A stretch of 64,000 nucleotides of DNA, from positions 7,179,001 to 7,243,000 of the forward strand of contig NZ_CP012382.1 in the NCBI RefSeq assembly GCF_001267885.1. Direction: 5' to 3'. The translations under genes and the position numbers were made by a program. Under the pieces are notes generated by a model, which did no database searches, had not been told where the DNA came from, and was given only the letters and a program-made list of their open reading frames with translations. Shown here in pieces: positions 16,305 to 24,136 of the stretch (within the stretch, counting starts at the first letter, position 1; the number at the start of each line of letters is the position of its first letter). Origin of the DNA: Streptomyces ambofaciens ATCC 23877. GTDB lineage: Bacteria > Actinomycetota > Actinomycetes > Streptomycetales > Streptomycetaceae.

Positions 16305-18163
16305 CAGTGGCTCTCCTCCCTGGCGCCCACGGTGCGCGGCCCGGCGGGAGCCGGCTCGTCCAGGTAGGGCGCGAAGATCCGTCGGTAGAACGAGCAGTCC
16401 CGCAGGAGCTGTTCGTGGCTGCCCTGGCCGACGATCCGGCCGGCGTCCAGGACGAGGATGTGGTCCGCGGCGCGGATACGGGACAGTCGGGGTGTGACGA
16501 GGAACGTGGTGCGCCCGGCGGAGGCCTGCCGCATGGCGCGTTGCAGCTCGTGCTCGGTGACGGCGTCGACGGCGCTGGTCGCGTCGTCCACGGCGAGGAC
16601 GCGGGGATCGGCCACCAGCGCGCGGGCGATGGCCAGGCGCTGACGCTGCCCGCCGGACAGGGTGACCCCGCGTTCGCCGAGGACGGTGTCGTAGCCGTGC
16701 TCGGTCGCCGTGATGAAGTCGTGGGCCTGGGCGGTACGGGCCGCGGCCTCCAGTTCGGCGCGGCCGGCGCCGCTCTCCGCGCCGAGCGCGAGGTTCTCGG
16801 CGACGGTGCGGGCGAAGAGCACCACGTCCTGCTCGACGACCGCGATCTGCGAGCGCAGCGACCGGGTGTCCCATTCCGTGGTGGCGACCCCGTCCATCAG
16901 CACGCGCCCCGCATCGGGGGAGTAGGTGCGGTTCAGCAGGTGCAGGAGCGTGGACTTGCCGCTGCCGGTGGCGCCGACGACGGCCACGGTGCTGCCGGGA
17001 GCCACCCGGAAGGACACGTCGGACAGCACCGGCTTGCCGGGTTCGTAGCCGAAGGTGACGTGTTCCATGGCGACTTCACCGGTGAGCGGCGCGGCATGCA
17101 GGCCGCCCTGCTCGTCCTCGCCGTCCGGGTCGTCGACGACCTCTTTGATCCGCTGGGCCCCGGCCATGCCGAGGTAGATGAGCCCGAGGCTGAAGGAGGC
17201 GAGCTGGGTGGGTGCGCGCAGGGTGCCCATCAGCCCCAGGACGGCGACGAGTTCGCCGATGCTCAGGGAACCCCCGCGCAGCAGGACCACGGCGTGCACC
17301 AGGGCGCCCGCGGTGGCCAGGGTCAGCAGCAGCGGGGGAAGGGACAGCGCCTGGGTGCGGATCTGGCGCACGGAGGCGTCGCGGTAGGCCGTGGCCAGTG
17401 CGGCGAACCGGCCACGCTCCTCGTCGACGCCGCCGGTCGACTCGACCACCTCGACCCCGGCGACGCTCTCGGTGGCCTGGGCCGTCATGTCGCCGAAGCG
17501 CTCCCGGGCCAGGTCCGACACGGGTTCCAGGCGCCGCCCGTGCTCCGCGAGGGCCACCGCGAACAGCACGACGAAGACGACCGGCGACAGCAGCAGTCGC
17601 GGATCCACCAGGGCGACGAAGACGATCGGCATCAGCACGTTGAGGGCCAGGTCGACCGCCATGTCGAAGCCGGGCGACACCATCAGGTTCAGGGACTCGG
17701 TGTCACCGGTGGCACGGGCGGACAGGTCGCCGATCCGTCGCCGGTTGAAGTAGCCCTGGCTCTTGCGGAGCAGACTGGCGAAGACCTGGGCGCGCGCCTC
17801 GCGCTCCAGCCCGCTGGCGAAGGACTCCAGGCAGTAGGTGGCCACGATGCCGCCCACCGCCCGGACGACCACGAGCGCCAGCAGACCGGCGACGATGGCG
17901 TGGAAGGTGCCGAAGTCGGGCGCGGACCCGCCCTGGTCGAGGACCGCGTCGAAGGCCAGGCCGACGACCAGAGGGATCGCCGCGTTCAGCGACTGCCAGA
18001 CGAGGCTGCCCAGCAGATGGAGGGCGATGTACGGCCGGAACGGCCGCATCTGCGCCAGCAGCCAGCGGGGCACGCCGGCAGGCGCCTCGGCACCGTGAGC
18101 GGCGCCGCCCGGGCCCGCTGTGTCGGCCGGATCCTTCCCCGTGGGGACGGTCTCGGCGGTCAT
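16304..18163 (-). CDS. ABC exporter half-transporter, first subunit (degenerate site)
   Basis: This 619-residue fused permease-ATPase has an Ala/Gly/Pro-rich N-terminal tail of ~45 residues, six membrane helices and an ATPase domain. Walker A (GATGSGKST) and the signature (LSGGQRQR) are canonical. Walker B reads VLAVDDATS, with Asp in place of the catalytic Glu, and the switch-loop His is replaced in FLVTPRLSRIR. These are the hallmarks of the non-hydrolysing site in heterodimeric exporters. ATG at 18163 follows AAGGAG. It is the first gene of the leftward operon, with its promoter in the 740-bp gap shared with the divergent LuxR gene. Confidence 0.92.
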   Translation of the reverse strand: MTAETVPTGKDPADTAGPGGAAHGAEAPAGVPRWLLAQMRPFRPYIALHLLGSLVWQSLNAAIPLVVGLAFDAVLDQGGSAPDFGTFHAIVAGLLALVVVRAVGGIVATYCLESFASGLEREARAQVFASLLRKSQGYFNRRRIGDLSARATGDTESLNLMVSPGFDMAVDLALNVLMPIVFVALVDPRLLLSPVVFVVLFAVALAEHGRRLEPVSDLARERFGDMTAQATESVAGVEVVESTGGVDEERGRFAALATAYRDASVRQIRTQALSLPPLLLTLATAGALVHAVVLLRGGSLSIGELVAVLGLMGTLRAPTQLASFSLGLIYLGMAGAQRIKEVVDDPDGEDEQGGLHAAPLTGEVAMEHVTFGYEPGKPVLSDVSFRVAPGSTVAVVGATGSGKSTLLHLLNRTYSPDAGRVLMDGVATTEWDTRSLRSQIAVVEQDVVLFARTVAENLALGAESGAGRAELEAAARTAQAHDFITATEHGYDTVLGERGVTLSGGQRQRLAIARALVADPRVLAVDDATSAVDAVTEHELQRAMRQASAGRTTFLVTPRLSRIRAADHILVLDAGRIVGQGSHEQLLRDCSFYRRIFAPYLDEPAPAGPRTVGAREESH

Positions 18164-18903
18164 CGGCACTCCTTCTCTGGGGTGGGTGGCTGGGTCACAT
18201 CCGAACCGGCGGGTCCTGGAAAAGCGATCGGCCATGGTTTCGGCCATTGCCTCTCGAATTTTGCGGCTCCCGGGCGCGCGGGGTTTTCCAGCCTGGCTTG
18301 AAAATGTCACCGGGGCGTCGCCGGGCGCCGCGGGGAGATGGTCGCTGCTCTCCGGTGGGTTCCGCGGGAGGGCCGCGTACAGGAGATCCGAGCAAGGCGC
18401 CGGCCCACGGGCCGAGGCAGGCGAGTGGTCATCCGGCGCGCGGCGAGGCGGCGTGGCCGGGATGGCGGCGCCCCCGGCCGGACGGATGTCGCCCCTGCTC
18501 AGAGGGTGTTTCTGTGGCGTGGTGGATCGAGGTTCGGGCTGCGTCGCCACATTTTCCCGCAGCAGTGCAATGGGGTGCGGGGTTGCCCCCGGCATGGAAG
18601 CTACTTGTTTTTCGAGAAAAACGAAAGCCTGACTCTGAGGTGTGAAATGCGGCGAGTAGGTGAAAATTAAACAGTGAGTGGAAAGCGTGCGCTCCGGGCA
18701 TTGCGGAGGCGAGCCGGCCACTCATGCGAAACCATGGAAATGGTTGATCCGGAACCATTCGTCTGGGTACCGTGAGCGTCGTTGTTGAGCATGAGTCGCT
18801 ATTGCGTACCCATGGCAACTCGGCCGCACTCGCGTGCCGGTACGGGGCAGTCGCGTTCTCCCGGGGGGCCAGAGGCGCAAGGCGGCAGTGAGGAGGAGTA
18901 CGA
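18164..18903. other. 740-bp divergent intergenic region
   Basis: No gene in this stretch is convincing. Short open frames on both strands lack ribosome-binding sites and family features. The segment from ~18590 to 18800 is distinctly less GC-rich than its surroundings (for example GAAAAACGAAAGCC and GTGAAAATTAAACAG), which suits a promoter and operator region. It must hold the promoters of the leftward ABC/ligase operon and the rightward LuxR gene. The length allows regulatory sites for both, but I cannot point to a specific one. Confidence 0.5.
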
Positions 18904-19575
18904 GTGAGTCAGACGCTGTGCCACCCCCCCTGTCAAGGAGACCAGCTCGTGGTGACCACTCTTGTGCGCAACGGAACCCCGCGGCTCGGGCTGCGAGCCG
19001 TGCTGTCGGACGCCCCTTCCGTGGGCGAGGTCAGGCACTGCGGTGACTGGAGGGAGGTGGAGGATGCCTTGGGCGCGGGTCGAGTCGATGTCCTGCTGCT
19101 GCACGAGGACGACTACGTCCGCGATCGGGGAGTGCTCGCCGGCGTCCGGCGCCGACGGCCCAAGTTACTGCTGTTACTCAGCAGTGACGACGTGCGCGAG
19201 GAGATACTGGCAGGACCCCCGGTTCCCGACGGATTCCTGGTGGAGGACGAGTTGACCGCCTCCGCGGTCGAGGACGCGCTTCAGCGGACGTTGGCGGGGG
19301 AGGTACCCATGCCCACCTCCGTCACCAGAGGACTGCTGGACCGCCTCCGTGAGTCGGGGCAGCACCGGCCGCGCGAGGTCTCCCTGACCGCCCGCGAGAA
19401 CGAGGTGCTGCTCCTGCTCGCCGAGGGCATGAGCAACAAACAGATCGCCCGGCGCCTCGGCATATCCAGCCATGGCGTCAAGCGCATCGTCGCCAGCCTG
19501 TTGCTGAAGCTGGGTGCACCCAATCGGACCGCCGCCGTGGTGACGGCCATACAGAACGGTCTCATCACCTGCTGA
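18904..19575 (+). CDS. LuxR-type orphan response-regulator-like protein with two TTA codons
   Basis: This 223-residue protein has a receiver-like N-terminus and a C-terminal LuxR/NarL helix-turn-helix (LTARENEVLLLLAEGMSNKQIARRLGISSHGVKRIV, residues ~160-195). The receiver is atypical. The N-terminal acidic pair is missing, and the segment that should carry the phospho-acceptor reads VDVLLLHEDDY, with His at the usual Asp place. Two in-frame TTA leucine codons lie at 19165-19167 and 19174-19176 (codons 88 and 91); only bldA tRNA reads these in Streptomyces. GTG 18904 has a GAGGAGGAG ribosome-binding site. From its position beside the ABC operon and the biosynthetic genes, it is probably the cluster-situated activator. 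Confidence 0.88.
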   Translation: MSQTLCHPPCQGDQLVVTTLVRNGTPRLGLRAVLSDAPSVGEVRHCGDWREVEDALGAGRVDVLLLHEDDYVRDRGVLAGVRRRRPKLLLLLSSDDVREEILAGPPVPDGFLVEDELTASAVEDALQRTLAGEVPMPTSVTRGLLDRLRESGQHRPREVSLTARENEVLLLLAEGMSNKQIARRLGISSHGVKRIVASLLLKLGAPNRTAAVVTAIQNGLITC

Positions 19576-19609
19576 CGGGCCTCAGCGGCCGGGGGACGTC
19601 CCCGTCCGT

Positions 19610-19656
19610 GCGCCCGGTCACCGTGCCGTCCGTCTCGCGGCGCGGTGACCGGGCGC
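19610..19656 (+). terminator. perfect 14-bp hairpin after the LuxR gene
   Basis: GCGCCCGGTCACCG (19610-19623) pairs perfectly with CGGTGACCGGGCGC (19643-19656) across a 19-base loop, starting 34 bp after the LuxR stop. Confidence 0.75.
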
Positions 19657-19679
19657 GGGTGGTCCCGCCCGCGGTCGCG

Positions 19680-19712
19680 GGTGGCGGCCGGGGTGTCGGC
19701 CCGGCCGCCACC
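19680..19712 (+). terminator. second hairpin, 13-bp stem
   Basis: GGTGGCGGCCGGG-type arm at 19680-19692 pairs with CCCGGCCGCCACC at 19700-19712 around a 7-base loop. Together with the preceding hairpin it makes a tandem terminator between the regulator and the condensation gene. Confidence 0.7.
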
Positions 19713-19914
19713 TCGGTGACCGGGCCGCCACGCGTCGTGGCGCGACGGGCAACGTTCATGGGGCGATCTTCCAGGGACGGGTGACCCGGGGGGAAGTCTC
19801 AAGCGGGCGCACGACCGGTGTACCCGAACGGGCAGGGCCATATGTACCGGTGCCGCCCGCGCCAGGCGGTCGCTACGGTGAGCGGGGCGTGACAGCCCCG
19901 GAGAGGAGCGAGCC

Positions 19915-21327
19915 GTGGCGCTACCCGTTTCGCACCGTGTTCCGTTCCGCGGGAGACGGACCGCCGTCGCGCCGGCCACCTGCGCCCAGCGGCACATGTG
20001 GAACCTGATCCAGCGTCAACTGCCCGATGCCGCCTTCTACAACGTGTGCCACTGGGTCGACCTGCCCGGCCGCGGCACCGCACAGGATCTGCTCGCGGTC
20101 TTCGCCGAACTGCTCGGCCGCCACGAGTCGCTGCGTACCGGCTTCAGCCGCGCCCCGGACGGCACCCTCGTCCAACGGGTCGCGGAGACCGGGTGGTTCG
20201 AGGCCGAAGTGTGGGCCATCGGTCCCGGTGAGGACAAGGAGAGCGTGCTGCACGCCTGGCGGCTTCGCATGCGGCACTCCCCTTTCGAGCCGGCTCGCGC
20301 CCCGCTGGTCCGGTTCATGGTCGCCGTCGTCGACGGAGCACCGGTGCTCGCCGGCTTCTGCGTGTCCCATCTGGCGGCAGACCTCGCGTCGCTGCGCCTG
20401 CTGGCCGACGAGGTGACCCGGCTGCTCGACGCCGCCTCCTTCGGGCGCCCCTTCCCGCCCGCTGTGCCGTCCCGGCAGCCCGTCGAACAGGCGTGGTTCG
20501 AGCGCTCCCCGCGCGGCCGGGCCCTGCTGCGTCGCGCCCATGCGTACTGGCGCCGCCAACTCGCGAGCGCGCCCGCCACCTTGTTCCCCGTGCGTGACGG
20601 GACCGGAGGGCAGTCGGCCGGCACCGACGGCGCGTCCACGGCGGCCGTGCGCCACAGCGCCGCTCTGGATTCCCGGGCGGTGGCACTCGCGCTGCCGGTG
20701 CTGGCACGGCACTGGCGGGTGAGCACCTCCGCGGTGCTGCTGACCGTCGTCGCCCAGTTCCTCGGCCGCCGGGCCGGATCGTCCTCGTGCACCCTGCGCC
20801 TGCTCACGGCCAACCGGGCGGACCCCGAGCTGCGCGGCACCGTCGCCAACCTGCATGCCGAGGTCGCCGTGACGATCGACCTGGAGGGCGATCGCGTCGA
20901 GGACGTCGCCCGACGCGCCTTCGCCGCCTGCACCACCGCCTACGCCAACGGTCTCTACGACCCGGACGAGGTGACGGACCTGTTCGAGGCCACCACCCGT
21001 GAGCGGGGCGCTCCCGTCGACCTGTCGTATTGCTTCAACGACATCAGGGCGGGCCACGGGTCGCCCGAGGCGTCCGGGGACCGGACACGCCTCGTCTCCG
21101 GCGCCGACCTGCGGACCGCGATGGCGGACACGGTGGTCGCGTCCCACGAGTTCGAGGAGGGCGAAACCTTCTTCCTGGTGATCGACGACGAGGAACCGGG
21201 CTGGATCCGGGTGGTACTCAACGCCGACAGCAGGGCGCTCACGCCGTCCGAGGTCCGCGGTTTCCTGTACGACGTCGAGCGGACGCTCGTCGAGCACGCC
21301 GAACACGCGGTGGCCGACGGGCGTTGA
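19915..21327 (+). CDS. stand-alone NRPS-type condensation domain protein
   Basis: This 470-residue protein has one condensation-domain fold and nothing else. The usual HHxxxDG motif is SHLAADL (residues 151-157): the second, catalytic His (152) and the structural Asp (156) remain, but the first His and the Gly are changed. Other features fit, including an N-terminal CAQRHMWNL segment and LLTANRADPELRGTVANLHAEV in the second half. It may be a free-standing condensation or ester/amide-forming enzyme, or a non-catalytic partner. GTG 19915 follows GAGAGGAG. Two hairpins separate it from LuxR, and ~735 bp separate it from the main operon, so it has its own promoter. Confidence 0.8.
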   Translation: MALPVSHRVPFRGRRTAVAPATCAQRHMWNLIQRQLPDAAFYNVCHWVDLPGRGTAQDLLAVFAELLGRHESLRTGFSRAPDGTLVQRVAETGWFEAEVWAIGPGEDKESVLHAWRLRMRHSPFEPARAPLVRFMVAVVDGAPVLAGFCVSHLAADLASLRLLADEVTRLLDAASFGRPFPPAVPSRQPVEQAWFERSPRGRALLRRAHAYWRRQLASAPATLFPVRDGTGGQSAGTDGASTAAVRHSAALDSRAVALALPVLARHWRVSTSAVLLTVVAQFLGRRAGSSSCTLRLLTANRADPELRGTVANLHAEVAVTIDLEGDRVEDVARRAFAACTTAYANGLYDPDEVTDLFEATTRERGAPVDLSYCFNDIRAGHGSPEASGDRTRLVSGADLRTAMADTVVASHEFEEGETFFLVIDDEEPGWIRVVLNADSRALTPSEVRGFLYDVERTLVEHAEHAVADGR

Positions 21328-22062
21328 CGGGCCTCGTCCCCGGGTGGGCTGACACGGCCGAGGGCACCGGACCGCATCGCAGGGGCTGTGGCCGAAGGCT
21401 CCGAGGCATGGCCCCTTGCCGGCTTCATCGCGCCTCGGGGCGCCGCTTGCGCCGACCCCCTGCCGCACTGCCCGCGGTACCGGCGCGGTGGCCCGCGCGG
21501 CCGGGCACCTGAACAACCCGCCGCTCTGAGTCGCGGTGAGGCGGATGCCCCGGAGCGGCCCGCGCAGAAGACATGCGGGGGACACCTCCGGCGAACACGT
21601 CCGGTGGAGGCCTCCAGCGGTCGCGAGGAGTCCGGGGAGAGGAGAGCACCCTCGCGGGCGCCCCGCGCCGGCCGACCCTCGCGTTGTCGGCGGGAATCCG
21701 CGTGTCCCATGGTCCCCGCACCTGTCCACGCCCGCCAGGCGCATCCGGCCGGGCGTTCGGCGTAGCCGGATGACCATAGCCCAAAGTGGGGGTGGCACCA
21801 TCATCGTGCCCTGGCAAGACTGTTCTCCGAGCCACCCGGAACGGGTCAGGTCGGGCAACGACGCGGCGGTCCTGCAACCGGACGCCGGCCAGTGCCCGGG
21901 GCCCGCCGTCCCGGCGGCCACTGCGCGCATGCCCGGCGAGCGCGCCCACCGCTGACCGTCCACCGCCGACCGGCCGGCTCGCGGGATGCCCCGGCACCCC
22001 GTACCGGTCCGCCTCCCCTCCTCGGCCACCGTCCCGACGCGACCTCCTCCTGGCGGGAGCAT
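21328..22062. other. 735-bp gap before the main biosynthetic operon
   Basis: No gene here is well supported. One 61-codon frame, ATG 21770 to TGA 21955 (starts MTIAQSGGGTIIVPWQDCSP), has high third-position GC but no clear ribosome-binding site. A short non-GC-rich patch at ~21770-21830 (ATGACCATAGCCCAAAGTGG, TGGCAAGACTGTTCT) is a plausible promoter area. The region probably carries the promoter for the operon that follows. Confidence 0.4.
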
Positions 22063-22149
22063 ATGCCCGTACTCGTAGTCCGACTCGCCCACCGATCAGC
22101 CGAGTTCCGTCTCGACCGCGTGCCGCAGCGAACGGGGTGCCGCAGGTGA
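22063..22149 (+). CDS. possible 28-residue leader peptide overlapping the operon's first gene
   Basis: A short frame begins at ATG 22063, just after GGGAG, and encodes MPVLVVRLAHRSAEFRLDRV followed by eight more residues. Its TGA (22147-22149) overlaps the GTG start of the aldehyde dehydrogenase in a GTGA arrangement, the same coupling used by later genes of the operon. It could be a translated leader that couples ribosomes into the operon, or chance. The ribosome-binding-site spacing is short (3 bases). Confidence 0.3.
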   Translation: MPVLVVRLAHRSAEFRLDRVPQRTGCRR

Positions 22150-23594
22150 ACGCCCGCGCCGCCGGGCCGGTCACCTGCGCACCCCCGGCCGAAGGCGCCG
22201 GGGCCGAGCGGTACGGACCGGCACCGGTCGAGAACCCCGCCCTCGGCGAGGTGTTCGCCCACACCCCGGGGTGCACGCCCCAGCAGTTCGACGCGGTCCT
22301 GGACGACGCGGTCCGCGCCCGTCCCGGCTGGGCGGCGACGCCGCTCGACGTCCGTCGCGAGCACCTTCTCGCCTGCCACCGCGCCCTGCTGGCCGTCGTG
22401 GAGCCGATGGCGGACCTGCTCACCCGGGAGCAGGGCAAACCCCTGAGGCACGCCCGGGCCGAAGTGCGGCTGGCGGCCGACTGGTTCGCCCATACCGCCC
22501 GGCTGGACCTGAGCCCGCAGCGGTTGGTCGACGAGCCCGCCGTCCGCGTCGCACTGGAACGCGTCCCCCACGGCGTCGTCGCGGCGATCGCGCCCTCCAA
22601 CTACCCCGTCCTGCTGGCCGTGTGCAAGATCGCGCCCGCGCTGCTGGCCGGCAACACCGTGGTCCTCAAGCCCTCCCCGGACACGCCGTTGTCCAGCCTG
22701 ATGATGGGCGACACCTTCAGGGAGGTGCTGCCCGCCGGCACCTTCGCGGTCGTGGGTGGCGGCACGGAGCTGGGCGCCCGGCTCACCGTCCACCCCGCGG
22801 TCCGGCTGGTGTCCTTCACCGGTTCGGTCGACACCGGACGCGCCATCGCCCGGCAGGCGGCGGCGGACCTCAAGCGGATCGTGCTGGAACTCGGCGGCAA
22901 CGACCCCGCCGTCGTCCTGCCCGGCGCCGACGTCGACGCCGTCGCCGGGGATCTGTTCGCCCGGGCCATGACCAACAGCGGGCAGTTCTGCGCCGCGGTC
23001 AAGCGCGTCTACGTGCACCGCACGCAGTACCACCGCCTCGCGGCGGCCATGGCCGACCTGGCGAGCGCCGCCGTCATGGGCGACGGCCTCGACCCGGCCA
23101 CCGAGTACGGCCCGCTCGTCAACCGCGCCCAGCGGGACCGCGTCGCGGGCATGGTGGACGAGGCCGTCCGCTACGGCGCCCGGGTCCTGGCCGGAGGCCG
23201 TGTCCCCGACCGGCCCGGCCACTTCTACCCTCCCACCGTCGTCACCGACCTCCCGGCCGGCACCCGCCTCGAAGAGGAGGAGCAGTTCGGCCCGGTCGTC
23301 CCGGTCGTCCCGTACGACGACCCGCAGGAGGCGATCGCCCGTGCCGACGCCTCGCCGTACGGGCTGGGGTGCTCCCTGTGGGGTGACGAGGGCCGGGCGC
23401 GGGCCCTGGCCGACCGGCCGCAGTGCGGAACGGTGTGGATCAACACCCACGGCGACCTGCGGCACGACGTGCCGTTCGGCGGCCATCGGGACTCGGGGAT
23501 CGGCGTGGAGTACGGCCCCTGGGGTCTTCACGAGTACACGCAGCTCAAGGTGCGCCACATCGCGCTTCGCCAAGCAGATCGGGAGATGTCATGA
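22146..23594 (+). CDS. NAD(P)-dependent aldehyde dehydrogenase
   Basis: This 482-residue ALDH-superfamily enzyme oxidises an aldehyde to a carboxylic acid. The general-base Glu248 lies in LELGGNDPAVV and the nucleophile Cys282 in NSGQFCAAVKRVYV. The oxyanion-type Asn lies in AIAPSNYPVLL, and EEEEQFGPVVPV and PFGGHRDSGIG are near the C-terminus. GTG 22146 is preferred; GTG 22137 is an in-frame alternative, and neither has a strong ribosome-binding site. It is the first sizeable gene of the rightward operon, and its stop overlaps the next start (ATGA). It probably makes a carboxylate building block, but the substrate is not evident. Confidence 0.9.
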   Translation: MNARAAGPVTCAPPAEGAGAERYGPAPVENPALGEVFAHTPGCTPQQFDAVLDDAVRARPGWAATPLDVRREHLLACHRALLAVVEPMADLLTREQGKPLRHARAEVRLAADWFAHTARLDLSPQRLVDEPAVRVALERVPHGVVAAIAPSNYPVLLAVCKIAPALLAGNTVVLKPSPDTPLSSLMMGDTFREVLPAGTFAVVGGGTELGARLTVHPAVRLVSFTGSVDTGRAIARQAAADLKRIVLELGGNDPAVVLPGADVDAVAGDLFARAMTNSGQFCAAVKRVYVHRTQYHRLAAAMADLASAAVMGDGLDPATEYGPLVNRAQRDRVAGMVDEAVRYGARVLAGGRVPDRPGHFYPPTVVTDLPAGTRLEEEEQFGPVVPVVPYDDPQEAIARADASPYGLGCSLWGDEGRARALADRPQCGTVWINTHGDLRHDVPFGGHRDSGIGVEYGPWGLHEYTQLKVRHIALRQADREMS

Positions 23595-24136
23595 GGGACA
23601 CCACGGTGGCCGGCGTCGACAGGACGGAGGGCCTCGACATGACCGGAGTCAGTGTCTTCGTCGGCGGGCCCATCCAGCACGCCATCCGCGACGAAGGCTT
23701 CCACCAGCCGCTGCGGCACGCGATCCGGGACATCATCGACGCCGTCTCGGCCGCGAACGGCACGGTCTTCTCCGCTCATGTCGCCGAGAAGTTCGGCGCG
23801 GACACCGCCCTGTTCTCCCCGGACCAGGTCAGCGTCCGGGACTACGACTGGATGCGCCGCTGCGACGTGTTCGTACCGGTGCTGCCGGTGGACGCCGCGG
23901 GCGAGCTGATGCGCACCGACGGCACCCACGTCGAACTCGGCTGGGCCTCCGCGCTCGGCAGGCCCATCGTCGTCGTCACGCCGACGCCCATGGCGCCCAA
24001 CGCCAGCCACCTGCTGCGCGGGCTGCCCTCCGTCGGTGACGTGACGGTCTTCGACCTGGCCGAGGCCCGCGCCCATCCCGCCGAACTGCTCCGGCTGCTC
24101 GACAAGCTGGGCCGGGAGGCCGTGATGTCCGAGTGA
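23591..24136 (+). CDS. nucleotide N-glycosidase/nucleoside deoxyribosyltransferase-like protein (MilB/BlsM-type)
   Basis: This 181-residue protein has the nucleoside 2-deoxyribosyltransferase fold. VFVGGPIQHAI (residues 22-32) is the nucleotide-binding start. AHVAEKFGAD and a YDWMRRCDVFVPVLP strand follow. The catalytic Glu115 lies in the hallmark DGTHVELGWASALGRP, and SHLLRGL comes after it. The layout is closest, from memory, to CMP N-glycosidases MilB and BlsM of mildiomycin and blasticidin biosynthesis, which release the free base. It would then supply a nucleobase or a sugar phosphate. The ATGA overlap supports ATG 23591, but ATG 23639 has a better GGAGG site. The substrate is unproven. 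Confidence 0.7.
   Translation: MRDTTVAGVDRTEGLDMTGVSVFVGGPIQHAIRDEGFHQPLRHAIRDIIDAVSAANGTVFSAHVAEKFGADTALFSPDQVSVRDYDWMRRCDVFVPVLPVDAAGELMRTDGTHVELGWASALGRPIVVVTPTPMAPNASHLLRGLPSVGDVTVFDLAEARAHPAELLRLLDKLGREAVMSE

Noticed and set aside
13767..16367. 866-codon plus-strand frame
   Set aside because: It is antisense to the ligase and ABC genes, which have full domain motifs. Gly/Gln/Val-rich shadow translation.
18195..18395. 66-codon minus-strand frame upstream of the ABC operon, considered as a precursor peptide
   Set aside because: Pro/Arg/Gly-rich without a leader-core pattern, and no ribosome-binding site.
19565..19759. 64-codon minus-strand frame in the terminator region
   Set aside because: It overlaps both hairpins, is Thr/Arg/Pro low-complexity and has no ribosome-binding site; not a convincing peptide gene.
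19921..22092. 723-codon minus-strand frame
   Set aside because: It is antisense to the condensation gene and runs through the promoter gap. No motifs or ribosome-binding site.
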